This document shows, in pieces, positions 49,876-58,919 of a stretch of DNA of 64,000 nt. Origin of the DNA: Plantibacter sp. Leaf314 (lineage in GTDB: Bacteria > Actinomycetota > Actinomycetes > Actinomycetales > Microbacteriaceae); NCBI RefSeq assembly GCF_001423185.1, contig NZ_LMOB01000002.1:315573-379572 (forward strand), read 5' to 3'. The notes beneath the pieces were generated by a model. That model saw only the letters and a list, made by a program, of their open reading frames with translations, ran no database searches and was not told where the DNA came from. Positions within the stretch are counted from its first letter, which is position 1; each line of letters opens with the position of its first letter. A program made the translations under genes and the position numbers.

Positions 49876-49923
49876 ACCCTTCGACAGGCTCAGGGACCGG
49901 GTCGCGGCTCAGGGACCAGGGTA
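49876..49923. repeat. Short imperfect palindromic repeat (REP-like element)
   Basis: In the 51-base gap between convergent genes, ACCCTTCGACAGGCTCAGGG is an imperfect palindrome, and GGCTCAGGGACC occurs twice (49887-49898 and 49906-49917). I recall the string CTTCGACAGGCTCAGGGACC as a frequent intergenic repeat in Microbacteriaceae and relatives. It may act as a terminator-like hairpin. Confidence 0.6.
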
Positions 49924-49925
49924 GG

Positions 49926-51299
49926 TCAGCCTGCGTCAGGCTCCGGGCTCGGCGACGGCGGGAACAGCTGGTCCTGCACCATCTGGTGGATGAGCGTGTA
50001 GTCGGGCTCTGCCGGGTCGATCGTCGGCGGCACGAACTGCAGCGAGTTGATCGGCAGCTCCCGCGTTTTGAGTGCGAGGTTGACGAAGTAGCCGAGCATG
50101 CCCTGCGGGACGTCCGTCTTCACGACGTCGCCACCCGCCGCCGCGACGTCCTGGAAGCGTGCGAGGACGTTCGCCGGGTTGAACTGCTTGAGCATCGCCG
50201 TCTGCAGGATGTGCTGGCGTTCCATGCGGTCGTAGTCGCTCGTCGAGTGCCGTGAGCGGGCGTACATGAGGGCCGTCCAGCCGTCCATGTGCTGCTGCCC
50301 GGGCTCGATCCACTTGGTGACGTTCTCGAGGTCGGCGTCGCCGTCCATCGGGAGCCGCTCCTTGACGTCGATGTCGACGCCGCCGAGGGTGTCGATGAGT
50401 GTCGCGAACCCGTACATGTCGATGAGCACGTACCACTGGATGTGCAGGCCGGTGATCCCCTCGGCCGCCTGCTTCATCGCCTCGATGCCGGGCTCGCTCG
50501 CCTCCGCCGTGGCCTTCGGGAACAGCTCGGGGTTCTTCAGCTCGATCTCGGTGTAGATGGAGTTCAGCTGGCAGACGTCCACGTCGCAGGAGTCGTCGTA
50601 GCCGTCGGGGTAGATCGACGCCATCTCGCTTCCTGCGGGGAACGGGATGTCGACGAGGTCGCGCGGCATCGACATGGTCGTCGCCTGGCCAGTCTCGGCG
50701 TTGATGCTGACGACGGACATGCTGTCCGGTCGCATGCCGTCGCGGTCGGGACCGGCGTCGCCGCCGAGCAGCAGGATGTTGTAGTAGCCGTCCACCGGCG
50801 GCTCTGACGGGCCGGTGTTGCCGAAGATCGAGGAGATGGAACCGCGGGTGGCTCCGGCGACGACCGCGCCGTAGCCGGCGCCGCCGGCCACCAGGACCAT
50901 CGCGAGGGTCGTGAAGAGGGCGACCCCGAGCCGGGCGTTCGGAGACGCTTTGACGAGCCGCACGAGGCGCAGGGTGTCGAGGGTGAGCACCACCCAGAGG
51001 ATCGCGTAGGCGACGAGCAGGACCTGCGCGACGGTGAGGGCGATCGGGTTCGTCGCGAGGGTGAAGAGCACCTCGCGGGCGAGGAACATGAGGGCCAATC
51101 CGACGACGGCGAGGACCCAGAGGAACAGGGTGAAGCCGAGGCCGAAGCGGCCGAGCTTCCGGTTGCCGGCGAGGACCTGCGCGGACCCCGGGATGAGCAG
51201 ATTGAGGAGGACGAGCCACCAGGCGCGCTTCGTCATCACCTCGCGCGAACGGGTGTCGGGATACCGCATCGGTTTCGCGGCGGTGGCTGCACTCGTCAT
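49926..51299 (-). CDS. LCP (LytR-CpsA-Psr) family wall-polymer ligase
   Basis: Would transfer a finished, lipid-linked glycopolymer to peptidoglycan outside the membrane. The 457-residue protein has three or four hydrophobic segments in the first 145 residues ([60 protein letters not shown]), then the LCP domain: [40 protein letters not shown] with [43 protein letters not shown] (catalytic/lipid-binding Arg and Asp) and [12 protein letters not shown]. An inserted loop carries two cysteines ([12 protein letters not shown]), perhaps a disulfide. ATGA overlap with purE; proximity to the polymer genes suggests the ligase for this locus. Confidence 0.93.
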   Translation of the reverse strand: MTSAATAAKPMRYPDTRSREVMTKRAWWLVLLNLLIPGSAQVLAGNRKLGRFGLGFTLFLWVLAVVGLALMFLAREVLFTLATNPIALTVAQVLLVAYAILWVVLTLDTLRLVRLVKASPNARLGVALFTTLAMVLVAGGAGYGAVVAGATRGSISSIFGNTGPSEPPVDGYYNILLLGGDAGPDRDGMRPDSMSVVSINAETGQATTMSMPRDLVDIPFPAGSEMASIYPDGYDDSCDVDVCQLNSIYTEIELKNPELFPKATAEASEPGIEAMKQAAEGITGLHIQWYVLIDMYGFATLIDTLGGVDIDVKERLPMDGDADLENVTKWIEPGQQHMDGWTALMYARSRHSTSDYDRMERQHILQTAMLKQFNPANVLARFQDVAAAGGDVVKTDVPQGMLGYFVNLALKTRELPINSLQFVPPTIDPAEPDYTLIHQMVQDQLFPPSPSPEPDAG

Positions 51300-51817
51300 A
51301 GCTGGGCTTTGAGGTTCCGGTTCTTCTCCTCGACGGAGTCGGCGAGGGATGCCGCATAGGCGACGAGCGCCTCGTGCAACGTGTCGTCGGCCGTGGCGAG
51401 GATCTTGACGGCGATGAGCGCCGCGTTCTTGGCGCCACCGATGGAGACGGTCGCGACGGGGACGCCGGCCGGCATCTGCACGATCGAGAGGAGCGAGTCG
51501 AGCCCGTCGAGGCGCGACAGCGGGACGGGGACACCCACGACCGGCAGGGTGGTGACGGAGGCGAGCATGCCCGGCAGGTGGGCGGCGCCGCCGGCACCCG
51601 CGATGACGACCTTGAGGCCACGGCCGTGAGCCGCCTTGCCGTAGGCGATCATCTTCTCCGGGGTGCGGTGCGCCGAGAGCACCTCGACCTCGAAGGGCAC
51701 GCCGAACTCGCGCAGCAGCTGGGCCGCGTCGCTCATGACGTTCCAGTCGGAGTCCGAGCCCATGACCACTCCGACGAGCGGAGGGGCGTCAGGGGACGGG
51801 GTGGAGTTCTCGGGCAT
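51296..51817 (-). CDS. purE: N5-carboxyaminoimidazole ribonucleotide mutase
   Basis: Purine synthesis enzyme converting N5-CAIR to CAIR, class I type. The 173-residue protein has [40 protein letters not shown] (SAHRTP active-site loop), [20 protein letters not shown] and [20 protein letters not shown] with [20 protein letters not shown], all standard. A TACGAT box lies 7 nt before ATG 51817, so this start is likely leaderless; ATG 51826 falls inside that box. Its stop overlaps the LCP start (ATGA). No purK is seen in the window, which is unusual but may lie elsewhere. Confidence 0.96.
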   Translation of the reverse strand: MPENSTPSPDAPPLVGVVMGSDSDWNVMSDAAQLLREFGVPFEVEVLSAHRTPEKMIAYGKAAHGRGLKVVIAGAGGAAHLPGMLASVTTLPVVGVPVPLSRLDGLDSLLSIVQMPAGVPVATVSIGGAKNAALIAVKILATADDTLHEALVAYAASLADSVEEKNRNLKAQL

Positions 51818-51965
51818 GAGCACCATCGTAGATCGCAGTGCCTGGACATCGCCTCAGGACGCACCGCAGGCGTCGGACAAGCTGCGGCCGGCCCGACCCC
51901 AGTGTGGGGAGGTCCCGATCGTCCGCGACGGGCACCGCCGGGCCGGTGTCTGGGAGAATCGGCGG

Positions 51966-53069
51966 ATGAGCGAGTCGACCATCGACGGATCACCAGCACC
52001 CCAGGATCCGCCCAGCCCCAGCGAGCGCCGTCGTTGGCGCGGCTACCTCGCCGACGAACGCGCCGAGGCCGCCGTCTACCGCGACCTCGCCAGTCGGCGG
52101 AGCGGCGAGGAACGCGACATCCTGCTCGCCCTCGCCGACGCCGAGAAGCGGCACGAGTCGCACTGGATCGCCCTCCTCGGTGACGACGTCGGCAAGCCGC
52201 AACGCGGCGACCTGCGGACGCGGGCCCTCGGGTGGCTGGCCAGGCGCTTCGGCTCGGTCTTCGTCCTCGCCCTCGTCCAGCGCGCCGAGGCCCGCTCCCC
52301 CTACGCGACCGAACGCGCGGCCACCGAACGCATGGCCGCCGACGAGCAGATCCACGAAGAGGTCGTCCGAGGCCTCGCCGCCCGCGGACGGAACCGGCTC
52401 TCGGGCACCTTCCGGGCAGCCGTGTTCGGCGCGAACGACGGGCTCGTCTCGAACCTGGCACTCGTCATCGGCATGAGCGCGACCGGCGTCGGCAACGGGG
52501 TCGTCCTCGCGGCGGGGCTCGCCGGGCTCCTGGCGGGCGCGCTGTCGATGGGCGCCGGCGAGTACGTCTCGGTGCGGTCGCAGCGGGAGCTCCTCGAGGC
52601 GTCGAGTCCCAATCCCGCCGCCGACGACGCCCTCCCCCACCTCGACGTCGACGCGAACGAGCTCGCCCTCGTCTACCGTGCACGCGGGATGGAGGTCCGA
52701 GAGGCCGAGGCCCACGCCGCCGACGTGCTCAGCAGGGTCGGCGCCGGCACCTACCAGCGCGAGGCGCAGACCGTGCTCGACCACGAGGCCATCGGCACCG
52801 GTCTCGGTGCGGCACTCTCGAGCTTCTGCTTCTTCGCATCGGGTGCGGTCATCCCGGTCCTGCCCTACCTGTTCGGGCTGCAGGGGCTCGCCGCACTCCT
52901 GGTCGCGGCGGTCCTCGTCGGTGTCGCCCTCCTCGGGACGGGAGCCGTCGTGGGACTGCTGTCCGGAGGGCCGCCGCTCCGCCGAGCGCTGCGACAGCTC
53001 GCGATCGGCTACGGGGCCGCGGCCGCGACGTACCTCCTCGGTCTGCTGTTCGGCGCCAACGTCAGCTGA
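51966..53069 (+). CDS. Ferritin-like/VIT1 fusion membrane protein (MbfA-like iron/metal transporter)
   Basis: A 367-residue protein with an N-terminal ferritin-like domain and a C-terminal VIT1/CCC1 transporter. Residues ~25-145 hold the iron-binding helices (YLADERAEAAVYRDLASRRS, LALADAEKRHESHWIALLG, MAADEQIHEEVVRGLAAR; the E-x-x-H pairs are ligands). From about 155: AVFGANDGLVSNLALVIGMS, AGALSMGAGEYVSVRSQREL (family hallmark) and hydrophobic segments to the end. By family knowledge such fusions expel or store iron or manganese. ATG 51966 lies 6 nt after GAGAAT, probably leaderless. It is divergent from purE. Confidence 0.9.
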   Translation: MSESTIDGSPAPQDPPSPSERRRWRGYLADERAEAAVYRDLASRRSGEERDILLALADAEKRHESHWIALLGDDVGKPQRGDLRTRALGWLARRFGSVFVLALVQRAEARSPYATERAATERMAADEQIHEEVVRGLAARGRNRLSGTFRAAVFGANDGLVSNLALVIGMSATGVGNGVVLAAGLAGLLAGALSMGAGEYVSVRSQRELLEASSPNPAADDALPHLDVDANELALVYRARGMEVREAEAHAADVLSRVGAGTYQREAQTVLDHEAIGTGLGAALSSFCFFASGAVIPVLPYLFGLQGLAALLVAAVLVGVALLGTGAVVGLLSGGPPLRRALRQLAIGYGAAAATYLLGLLFGANVS

Positions 53070-53161
53070 TCCGGAAGGCGTCCGTGGGGCGCAAAGCCGA
53101 GCGGGTGCATCCGAGACCGAACCGGTCACCTCCCGTCCACAGGCACGTCACCCGGGCTGAC

Positions 53162-53167
53162 TAGCCT
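53162..53167 (+). promoter_or_regulatory. Weak -10-like box before the acyltransferase gene
   Basis: TAGCCT (53162-53167) in the 166-base gap 53070-53235, 68 nt before the start. No -35 is clear. Nothing else is seen in the gap. Confidence 0.3.
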
Positions 53168-53235
53168 GGGCGCGTCGTCCGCCGCACCGGCGCACGAGGC
53201 CCGCTCCGGCGGAGCGCCGACGCCGACCAGGACGG

Positions 53236-55344
53236 GTGGGACCGCGGGTGACGCGACTGCAGGACCACATCGGTACGCCTCCCCTGCTCGGCACGGTGCC
53301 GCGGGCCCAGTCCGACATCCAACTCCTCCGCGCGATCGCGGTGGTCTCGGTCGTGGTCTTCCATCTCGGAGCCTCCCTGCTCCCCGGCGGCTACGTCGGG
53401 GTCGACGTGTTCTTCGTCGTCAGCGGGTACCTGATCACCGGCCACCTCGTCCGGCAGGCGTCGGAGACCGGACGGATCGACCTGCCGGCGTTCTGGGCCC
53501 GGCGTCTCCGTCGACTCCTCCCGGCCGCCCTCCTGGTGCTCGCGGTGACGAGCGTCCTCATCTGGCGGTTGGCTCCCCCGAGCGCCTGGACGCAGTTCTT
53601 GACCGAGGTGGTGGCGAGTGCGACGTCCTGGGAGAACTGGTTCCTCGCGGGGAGCGCCGTCGACTACCTCGCACAGGGGAACGCCGCGTCGCCGGTCCAG
53701 CACTACTGGTCGCTCGCCGTCGAGGAGCAGTTCTACCTTCTCTGGCCGCTCGTGGTCGTGCTGTGTCTCGTCCTCGTGCGTCGGGTGTCCCGCTGGGAAC
53801 TCCGCCGTACCCTCGGCACGGCCCTCGGCGTCATCGGCGCGGCGTCGCTGACCTGCTCGATCCTGCTCACCGCCCACGACCCGGCACCGGCGTACTTCGT
53901 CACCCCGACCAGGGCCTGGGAGTTCGCCGCCGGCGGTCTCCTCGCGCTCCTCGGGCCGGCGGTGGTCGTGCACCGGAGCCGATGGCGGACCCTCGCGGGG
54001 GTCGTCGGCATCGGGCTCCTGGCGACGAGCCTGCTCACCTTCACGGAGCAGACCCCGTTCCCCGGGATCGCCGCAGCCCTCCCCGTGGCCGGCACCCTTC
54101 TGGTGATCGTCGGCGGGTCGTCGCTGCATCGGTGGTCGGTGACGACGGTGGCCCGGACGCGGGTGTCGTCGTTCCTCGGCGACATCTCGTACGCGACGTA
54201 CCTCTGGCACTGGCCGCTCATCGTCTTCGCCCCAATGGTGCTCGGGGTGTCCGTCGACCTCGGCACGCCGCTCGGGTGGGCGGTGGCGGCGTCGCTCCTG
54301 GCGCTGACCGTGGTGCTCGCGGTGCTCACGAAGCGGTTCGTCGAAGACCCGGTCCGACACGCGAGCCCCCTCGTCGACGCCCGCCCGCGTCGAACCGCCG
54401 TCCTGGCCGCCGTGGCGACCGCCGTCGTCCTGTGCATCCCGATCAGCGGGCTGCAGACCGTCGCCGCACAGGAGCGCGCGCTCGCGAGCACGGTCGACGC
54501 CTACGTCTCCGGTGGTGAACCGTGTTTCGGTGCCGACGCGGCCGTCTCGGGCTGCAGCAACCCGGTGCTCGCAGACGAACTCCTCCCGCCGCTGTCGGTC
54601 CGCACGGAGGACACCGGCGACACCTTCCGGTGTTCGGCAGCCGCCGACGCCCCGGACTTCCCCGGCTGCACCTTCGGTTCAGACCGACCCGACGCCACCC
54701 GCGTCGCGCTGACCGGGAACTCGCACGCGACGATGCTCATCCCCGGGCTGGTCGACCAGCTCGAGGCACGGAACTGGCGGCTCGACGTCTACGTCGGCAA
54801 GGGATGCGAGTGGCGGACGCCGGGGCCCGACGACTCGGAGGCCTGCGCGTCCAGACGCACGCTCATGCAGCGGGCGTTCACGGGCGCGCGGCCGTACGAC
54901 ATCATCCTCGTCACCTCGAAGAGTCCCGACGAGACCTCCGTCGCCCAGCAGGCCTCGATCCGCAGCGCGACCCTCGCCGCCTGGACGCCGGTACTCGACC
55001 TCGGCACGTCGATCGTGGTGCTGCGGGACAACCCGCGCGTTCCGACGGCGGCCGCTGCGTGCGTCGACCGCTCGAGCGCCGCCGACCTCGTCGCCGGCGC
55101 GTGTGCGTTCCCCGTGACCGACGCCTACCCGACCTTCGACCTGAACACCGCCACGGCTGCGATGACCGACGGCGCCGTTCCCGTCGTGGACCTCGGCGAG
55201 CTGTACTGCTCGGACGGGACCTGTCCGCTCGCCGTGGGGAACGTCCTCGTCTACCGGGATCAGCACCACATCACGGCCACCTGGTCGCGGACCCTCGGCC
55301 CGTTCCTCGTCGACCGGATGCTTGACGTCACCGCCCACGGTTGA
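53236..55344 (+). CDS. Acyltransferase 3 with C-terminal SGNH hydrolase-like domain (OafA/YrhL type)
   Basis: A 702-residue O-acetyltransferase for surface or wall polysaccharide. The first ~390 residues carry the acyltransferase-3 domain: DIQLLRAIAVVSVVVFHLGA (RxxR..H), GGYVGVDVFFVVSGYLITGH (FFxxSGY), ARRLRRLLPAALLVL, YWSLAVEEQFYLLWPLVVVL, and LGDISYATYLWHWPLIVFA. A last helix (AVLAAVATAVVLCIPISGL) leads to an extracytoplasmic SGNH domain with RVALTGNSHATMLIPGLVDQ (Ser of the GNS block) and DQHHITATW (catalytic Asp/His) near residues 500-690. GTG 53236 has AGGA close by; GTG 53248 is equally possible. Convergent with the mevalonate operon. Confidence 0.93.
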   Translation: MGPRVTRLQDHIGTPPLLGTVPRAQSDIQLLRAIAVVSVVVFHLGASLLPGGYVGVDVFFVVSGYLITGHLVRQASETGRIDLPAFWARRLRRLLPAALLVLAVTSVLIWRLAPPSAWTQFLTEVVASATSWENWFLAGSAVDYLAQGNAASPVQHYWSLAVEEQFYLLWPLVVVLCLVLVRRVSRWELRRTLGTALGVIGAASLTCSILLTAHDPAPAYFVTPTRAWEFAAGGLLALLGPAVVVHRSRWRTLAGVVGIGLLATSLLTFTEQTPFPGIAAALPVAGTLLVIVGGSSLHRWSVTTVARTRVSSFLGDISYATYLWHWPLIVFAPMVLGVSVDLGTPLGWAVAASLLALTVVLAVLTKRFVEDPVRHASPLVDARPRRTAVLAAVATAVVLCIPISGLQTVAAQERALASTVDAYVSGGEPCFGADAAVSGCSNPVLADELLPPLSVRTEDTGDTFRCSAAADAPDFPGCTFGSDRPDATRVALTGNSHATMLIPGLVDQLEARNWRLDVYVGKGCEWRTPGPDDSEACASRRTLMQRAFTGARPYDIILVTSKSPDETSVAQQASIRSATLAAWTPVLDLGTSIVVLRDNPRVPTAAAACVDRSSAADLVAGACAFPVTDAYPTFDLNTATAAMTDGAVPVVDLGELYCSDGTCPLAVGNVLVYRDQHHITATWSRTLGPFLVDRMLDVTAHG

Positions 55345-55347
55345 CGG

Positions 55348-55385
55348 CGCCGGGTCGACGTGATTCGCCGACCCGGAACCCGGCG
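55348..55385. terminator. Probable terminator between convergent genes
   Basis: CCGGGTCG (55350-55357) pairs with CGACCCGG (55369-55376); a competing stem CGCCGGGT/ACCCGGCG (55348-55355 with 55378-55385) is also perfect. No T tract. Confidence 0.6.
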
Positions 55386-55388
55386 GGA

Positions 55389-56579
55389 TCAGACGGCGGT
55401 GGCCTCGTACTGCCGACGGTCGGCGACGACACCGGCGAAACGGAACGGGCCCGAGGTCTCGCGCGGGCGCTCCGAGTCGTGGACGTCGGCGGACGCCGCG
55501 TCGCCGAGCAGCTGCAGGTACCGGGCGTCGTCGACGACCGTACGAGCGTCGAGGCTCGCCCGGTTCGCGTCGCTGCGGAGCGCCGAGCGGTAGCCGGGAC
55601 GGACGATGCCGCTGAAGCACTCGGCGACCGCACCCGAGCCGTAGCTCAGGAAGCCGATGCGCTGACCGGTGAGGTCGAGGTCGCCGTCGAGCAGGGCGAG
55701 CAGCGCCAGGTACACCGAGGCGGTGTAGCTGTTGCCGATGCGACGGTTGTACCCCGTCGTCGGCTCGATCTGCGCGTCGAGCTCCTCCTGGCTGCGCTCG
55801 GCCCCGACCGCCTTCGCGAGGTGACGGTGCGCCTTGATCGCCATCTTCGTGAAGGGCTGGTGGTAGCAGAAGTGGTCGACCTCGCTGAAGTCCGCTCCCC
55901 CGCGCGAGCGGTAGTCGGCCCAGGCGCCCTCGATCGCGTCCTGGTACGCGGAGATCGACAGCTTGCCGTCGACGATCGCCGTCGCGCTGTGGTTCGGCCG
56001 CCAGAAGTCCATGACGTCCTGCGTGTACACGCCGGTCGCGGTCTCGAGCTCGAGGATCGCGGGGTCGGCGGCGACGAGCATGGCGACCGCGCCGGCGCCC
56101 TGCGTCGGTTCGGCGTTGGAGTGCAGTTCGTAGCGCGCGACGTCGCTCGCGATCACGAGCACGGTCTCCTCGGGGTTCCGCGCGACGAGCGCTGCAGCGA
56201 ACTGGAGGGCTGCGGTCGCCGAGTAGCAGGCCTGCTTGAGTTCGACGACGCGGACCGCCTGCGGCAAGGCGAGGAGGCGGTGCACGTAGACACCGGCGGC
56301 CTTCGACTGGTCGATCCCCGACTCGGTGGCGAAGAGGACCGTGCGCAGACGGTCGCTCCCGTGTCGCTCGATGATCTGAGCGGCCGCGGCGGCGGCCATG
56401 GTGACGATGTCCTCGTCGGCCGCCGGCACGCTCATCTCGCTCTGTCCGAGGCCGACGTAGTACTTCGCCGGCTCGACGCCGAAGCGTCCGGCGAGCTCGG
56501 CCAGGTCGATGCGGTTCGCACCGGTGGCGAAGGCGATGTCGTCGATGCCGACGACGGGGGTGGTGGTCTGGGTGTTCAC
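55389..56579 (-). CDS. mvaS: Hydroxymethylglutaryl-CoA synthase
   Basis: Condenses acetyl-CoA with acetoacetyl-CoA to HMG-CoA, the entry to the mevalonate pathway. The 396-residue protein has the thiolase fold. Glu86 (ATESGID), Cys118 (ELKQACYSATAALQ) and His240 (HFCYHQPFTKMA) match the catalytic Glu79-Cys111-His233 of the staphylococcal enzyme, each offset by 7. GIDDIAFATGANRIDLAELA forms the N-terminus. GTG 56579 has GGAG about 10 nt upstream. It is the last gene of the operon, 58 nt after HMG-CoA reductase, and convergent with the acyltransferase. Confidence 0.97.
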   Translation of the reverse strand: MNTQTTTPVVGIDDIAFATGANRIDLAELAGRFGVEPAKYYVGLGQSEMSVPAADEDIVTMAAAAAAQIIERHGSDRLRTVLFATESGIDQSKAAGVYVHRLLALPQAVRVVELKQACYSATAALQFAAALVARNPEETVLVIASDVARYELHSNAEPTQGAGAVAMLVAADPAILELETATGVYTQDVMDFWRPNHSATAIVDGKLSISAYQDAIEGAWADYRSRGGADFSEVDHFCYHQPFTKMAIKAHRHLAKAVGAERSQEELDAQIEPTTGYNRRIGNSYTASVYLALLALLDGDLDLTGQRIGFLSYGSGAVAECFSGIVRPGYRSALRSDANRASLDARTVVDDARYLQLLGDAASADVHDSERPRETSGPFRFAGVVADRRQYEATAV

Positions 56580-56637
56580 GTGCGGGGTGCTCCGTTCGAG
56601 CGTCGACGATGCACCGGTGCCCCGGTGCGGTGGAGGG

Positions 56638-57705
56638 TCAGGCAGGCGTTCCGGCGGCGGTCTGCGCGCTGCGTTCGAGTTTGAGGTGGGCGGCCATGAG
56701 CTCGCCCGGGTTGGTCTGCGCTGCGAGCAGGGACAGCTCACCGCACCACACGGCGGCGGCGCACAGGACGGCGAGGCGCCGTGCGTTGGCGCCCGGCTCG
56801 CGGTCCTCGCGGCAGCCGAGGCGGGCGAGGTTCTCCTCGACGAACCCGAGGCCCTTGCCGTTGCCGACGGTTCCGACGATGAGGTTCGGGAGCGTGCAGG
56901 AGAAGTAGAGGTCACCGTCGTGGACCTCGGCGTGCGTGACGCCCTGCGAGCCCTCGACGATGTTCGCCGCGTCCTGACCGGTGGCCAGGTAGAACGCCAG
57001 CAGCATGTTCGCGTAGTGGGCGTTCGCGCTGCGGAGCCCGCCGGCCAGGATCGTCCCGACGAGGTTCTTCCGCACGTTGAGCTGGACGATCTGTTCCGGC
57101 GTGGTGTGCAGGAACCGCTCGACGATCGCGCGAGGGATGGTCATCTCGGTGACCACGTTCTTGCCGCGGCCCAGGATGCCGTTGACCGCCGTCGCCTTCT
57201 TGTCCGAGCAGAAGTTGCCGGAGATCGACCCGTACCGCAGCTGCGGCCACCGCTCCATGATGTACGGCATCAGCTTGTCGGCCGCGAGGGTCACCATGTT
57301 GTGCCCGGAGGCGTCGCCCGTGCGGAACTCGAGGCGGAGGAAGAGGAGGTTGCCGGCGATCTGCGAGTTGACCTCGATGAGCTCGGCGAAGTGGCTCGAC
57401 TGCGCGACGACGGCCTGGAGCTCGGGCAGACTGCGCTCGATCTCGCGCAACGCCTGCAGAGCGTCTCCGGCGGAGTCGACCTCGAAGAGGACGGAACGGC
57501 TCATGCGCTCGTCGACGAGGGTGGCCCGGATCCCGCCGGGGACCATGGAGGAGATGCGCGCGCCGCGACGGACCGAGGGCCAGAGCGGGCTTTCGTACGT
57601 GGCGAGCGGCACCTCCTGCTCACCCTCCATGACGTTGCCGCTGAGGTGGAGCGGGCCGACCCACTTGAGGGGGACGGGTGCGACGCCGTCGGGTTCGTTG
57701 CTCAT
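56638..57705 (-). CDS. mvaA: Hydroxymethylglutaryl-CoA reductase
   Basis: Reduces HMG-CoA to mevalonate with two NAD(P)H. The 355-residue soluble enzyme has TYESPLWPSVRRGARISSM (Glu38), FRTGDASGHNMVTLAADKL (Asp131), NFCSDKKATAVNGILGRGK (Lys169/170) and ELMAAHLKLER (His340), the four catalytic residue contexts. The FCSDKKxxAxN and GRGK elements look like the class I (eukaryote/archaeal/actinobacterial) form, though the N-terminal membrane domain is missing, as expected in bacteria. Its ATG overlaps the phosphomevalonate kinase stop (ATGA). Confidence 0.95.
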   Translation of the reverse strand: MSNEPDGVAPVPLKWVGPLHLSGNVMEGEQEVPLATYESPLWPSVRRGARISSMVPGGIRATLVDERMSRSVLFEVDSAGDALQALREIERSLPELQAVVAQSSHFAELIEVNSQIAGNLLFLRLEFRTGDASGHNMVTLAADKLMPYIMERWPQLRYGSISGNFCSDKKATAVNGILGRGKNVVTEMTIPRAIVERFLHTTPEQIVQLNVRKNLVGTILAGGLRSANAHYANMLLAFYLATGQDAANIVEGSQGVTHAEVHDGDLYFSCTLPNLIVGTVGNGKGLGFVEENLARLGCREDREPGANARRLAVLCAAAVWCGELSLLAAQTNPGELMAAHLKLERSAQTAAGTPA

Positions 57706-58919
57706 GCGTGGTGTTCCGTTCCGCCCCGCGGGACGTCGTGCTGCTCGGCGAAGGCGCGAGCGTAGGTGGATCTGATGGATTCGACCGCGCGGTCGTCGGT
57801 GCGGCTGATCTCCGACGGCCCCCAGGGACTGTGGGCGGCGTCGATCAGGCCGGTCGGCGGATGCACGGTGAGCGGGAGCCGTTCGATGCCATGGGCCGAC
57901 CAGTCGTCCTCGAGGGCGGTCGTGCACACGGACTGACCGATGAACGCGATGCCGCAGTCGCCGCCGCCCGCGCCGGACGACTTCGCCGCCCCGCCGAGTC
58001 GTTCGGCGGCGTCGCAGAGCTCGGCGAGCGCGGCCGTCTCGATGTCGACCCCGGCGTCGCGGCCGAGACCGGCGAGCGTCGCGCGTGCCGAGCGGACGGC
58101 GCCGAGCACGAGCGCCGGGTCCTCGTCGTTCAAGCCGATGGTCAACGCGTCGACGGCGGCTCGACTGGCCGAGAGGAACGCGGTGTAGTGGGCGCTCTCC
58201 GCCCACTTGCGCGATTGCAGTTCGTCGACGAGCCGCGTGGTGGAGGCGGGCTCGCCCGTCCAGCCGACGAGCAGACGGAGGGAGGTGGGCGGCGAGAGGC
58301 GTTCGAGCCCGAGCTCAGCCCACGGGTCGCGCAGCGCGGCGAGCACCCCGGACCGGTGGCGCAGCTCGCGCAGGCGCGCGCGATCAGGAGAGGTGTAGCG
58401 GAGCCAGCCACCGAACATGCTGGCCGCGAGATCGCCCCCGGACGCCGCAGGAGCCACATCGATCGTCGCGAGGATCGCGAGCTTGAGCATCTGGGTGCGC
58501 GTGAGGTCGAGCTGGTAGAACTCGTCGAGCGCACGGATCGTCGCGGTCGTGACGGCGGCGCTCGAGCCGAGACCGAACTTCCGGCCGCTCGCGTCGTCGA
58601 GTTCGCTCGTGATGGACAGCGCGGAGAACCGCTGCGCGACACCGAGTTCGGCGACCAGGGTCTCCATGGTGCTGACGGCGGAGAGGACGTGGTCGAGCGG
58701 GCGCTCCTCGTGCTCCACGACGACACCGTTGCGGTTCCGTCGCCAGATGATCGGTGCACGACCGTACTGGTCGGAGAAGATGCGTCCCTCGTGCTCGCTC
58801 GCCTCGAGGCGCACGGTCACACACCGGTCGACGGCGACGAGGATGGAGGGGTGTCCCGGCTCCACGACGGCGTACTCACCGGCGACGAACAACTTGCCGG
58901 GCGCCTTGATCTCGATCAT
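57702..58919 (-). CDS. Phosphomevalonate kinase
   Basis: GHMP-family kinase that phosphorylates mevalonate-5-phosphate to the diphosphate. The 405-residue protein shows IEIKAPGKLFVAGEYAVVEP (N-terminal GHMP entry), GRKFGLGSSAAVTTATIRAL (ATP loop, GLGSSA) and AKSSGAGGGDCGIAF (motif 3), with the insert-rich middle usual for the Streptomyces-type enzyme. It overlaps both neighbours by 4 nt: ATGA with HMG-CoA reductase and with the decarboxylase. In the known Streptomyces cluster an isomerase gene lies between this gene and the reductase; here it is absent. Confidence 0.94.
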   Translation of the reverse strand: MIEIKAPGKLFVAGEYAVVEPGHPSILVAVDRCVTVRLEASEHEGRIFSDQYGRAPIIWRRNRNGVVVEHEERPLDHVLSAVSTMETLVAELGVAQRFSALSITSELDDASGRKFGLGSSAAVTTATIRALDEFYQLDLTRTQMLKLAILATIDVAPAASGGDLAASMFGGWLRYTSPDRARLRELRHRSGVLAALRDPWAELGLERLSPPTSLRLLVGWTGEPASTTRLVDELQSRKWAESAHYTAFLSASRAAVDALTIGLNDEDPALVLGAVRSARATLAGLGRDAGVDIETAALAELCDAAERLGGAAKSSGAGGGDCGIAFIGQSVCTTALEDDWSAHGIERLPLTVHPPTGLIDAAHSPWGPSEISRTDDRAVESIRSTYARAFAEQHDVPRGGTEHHA

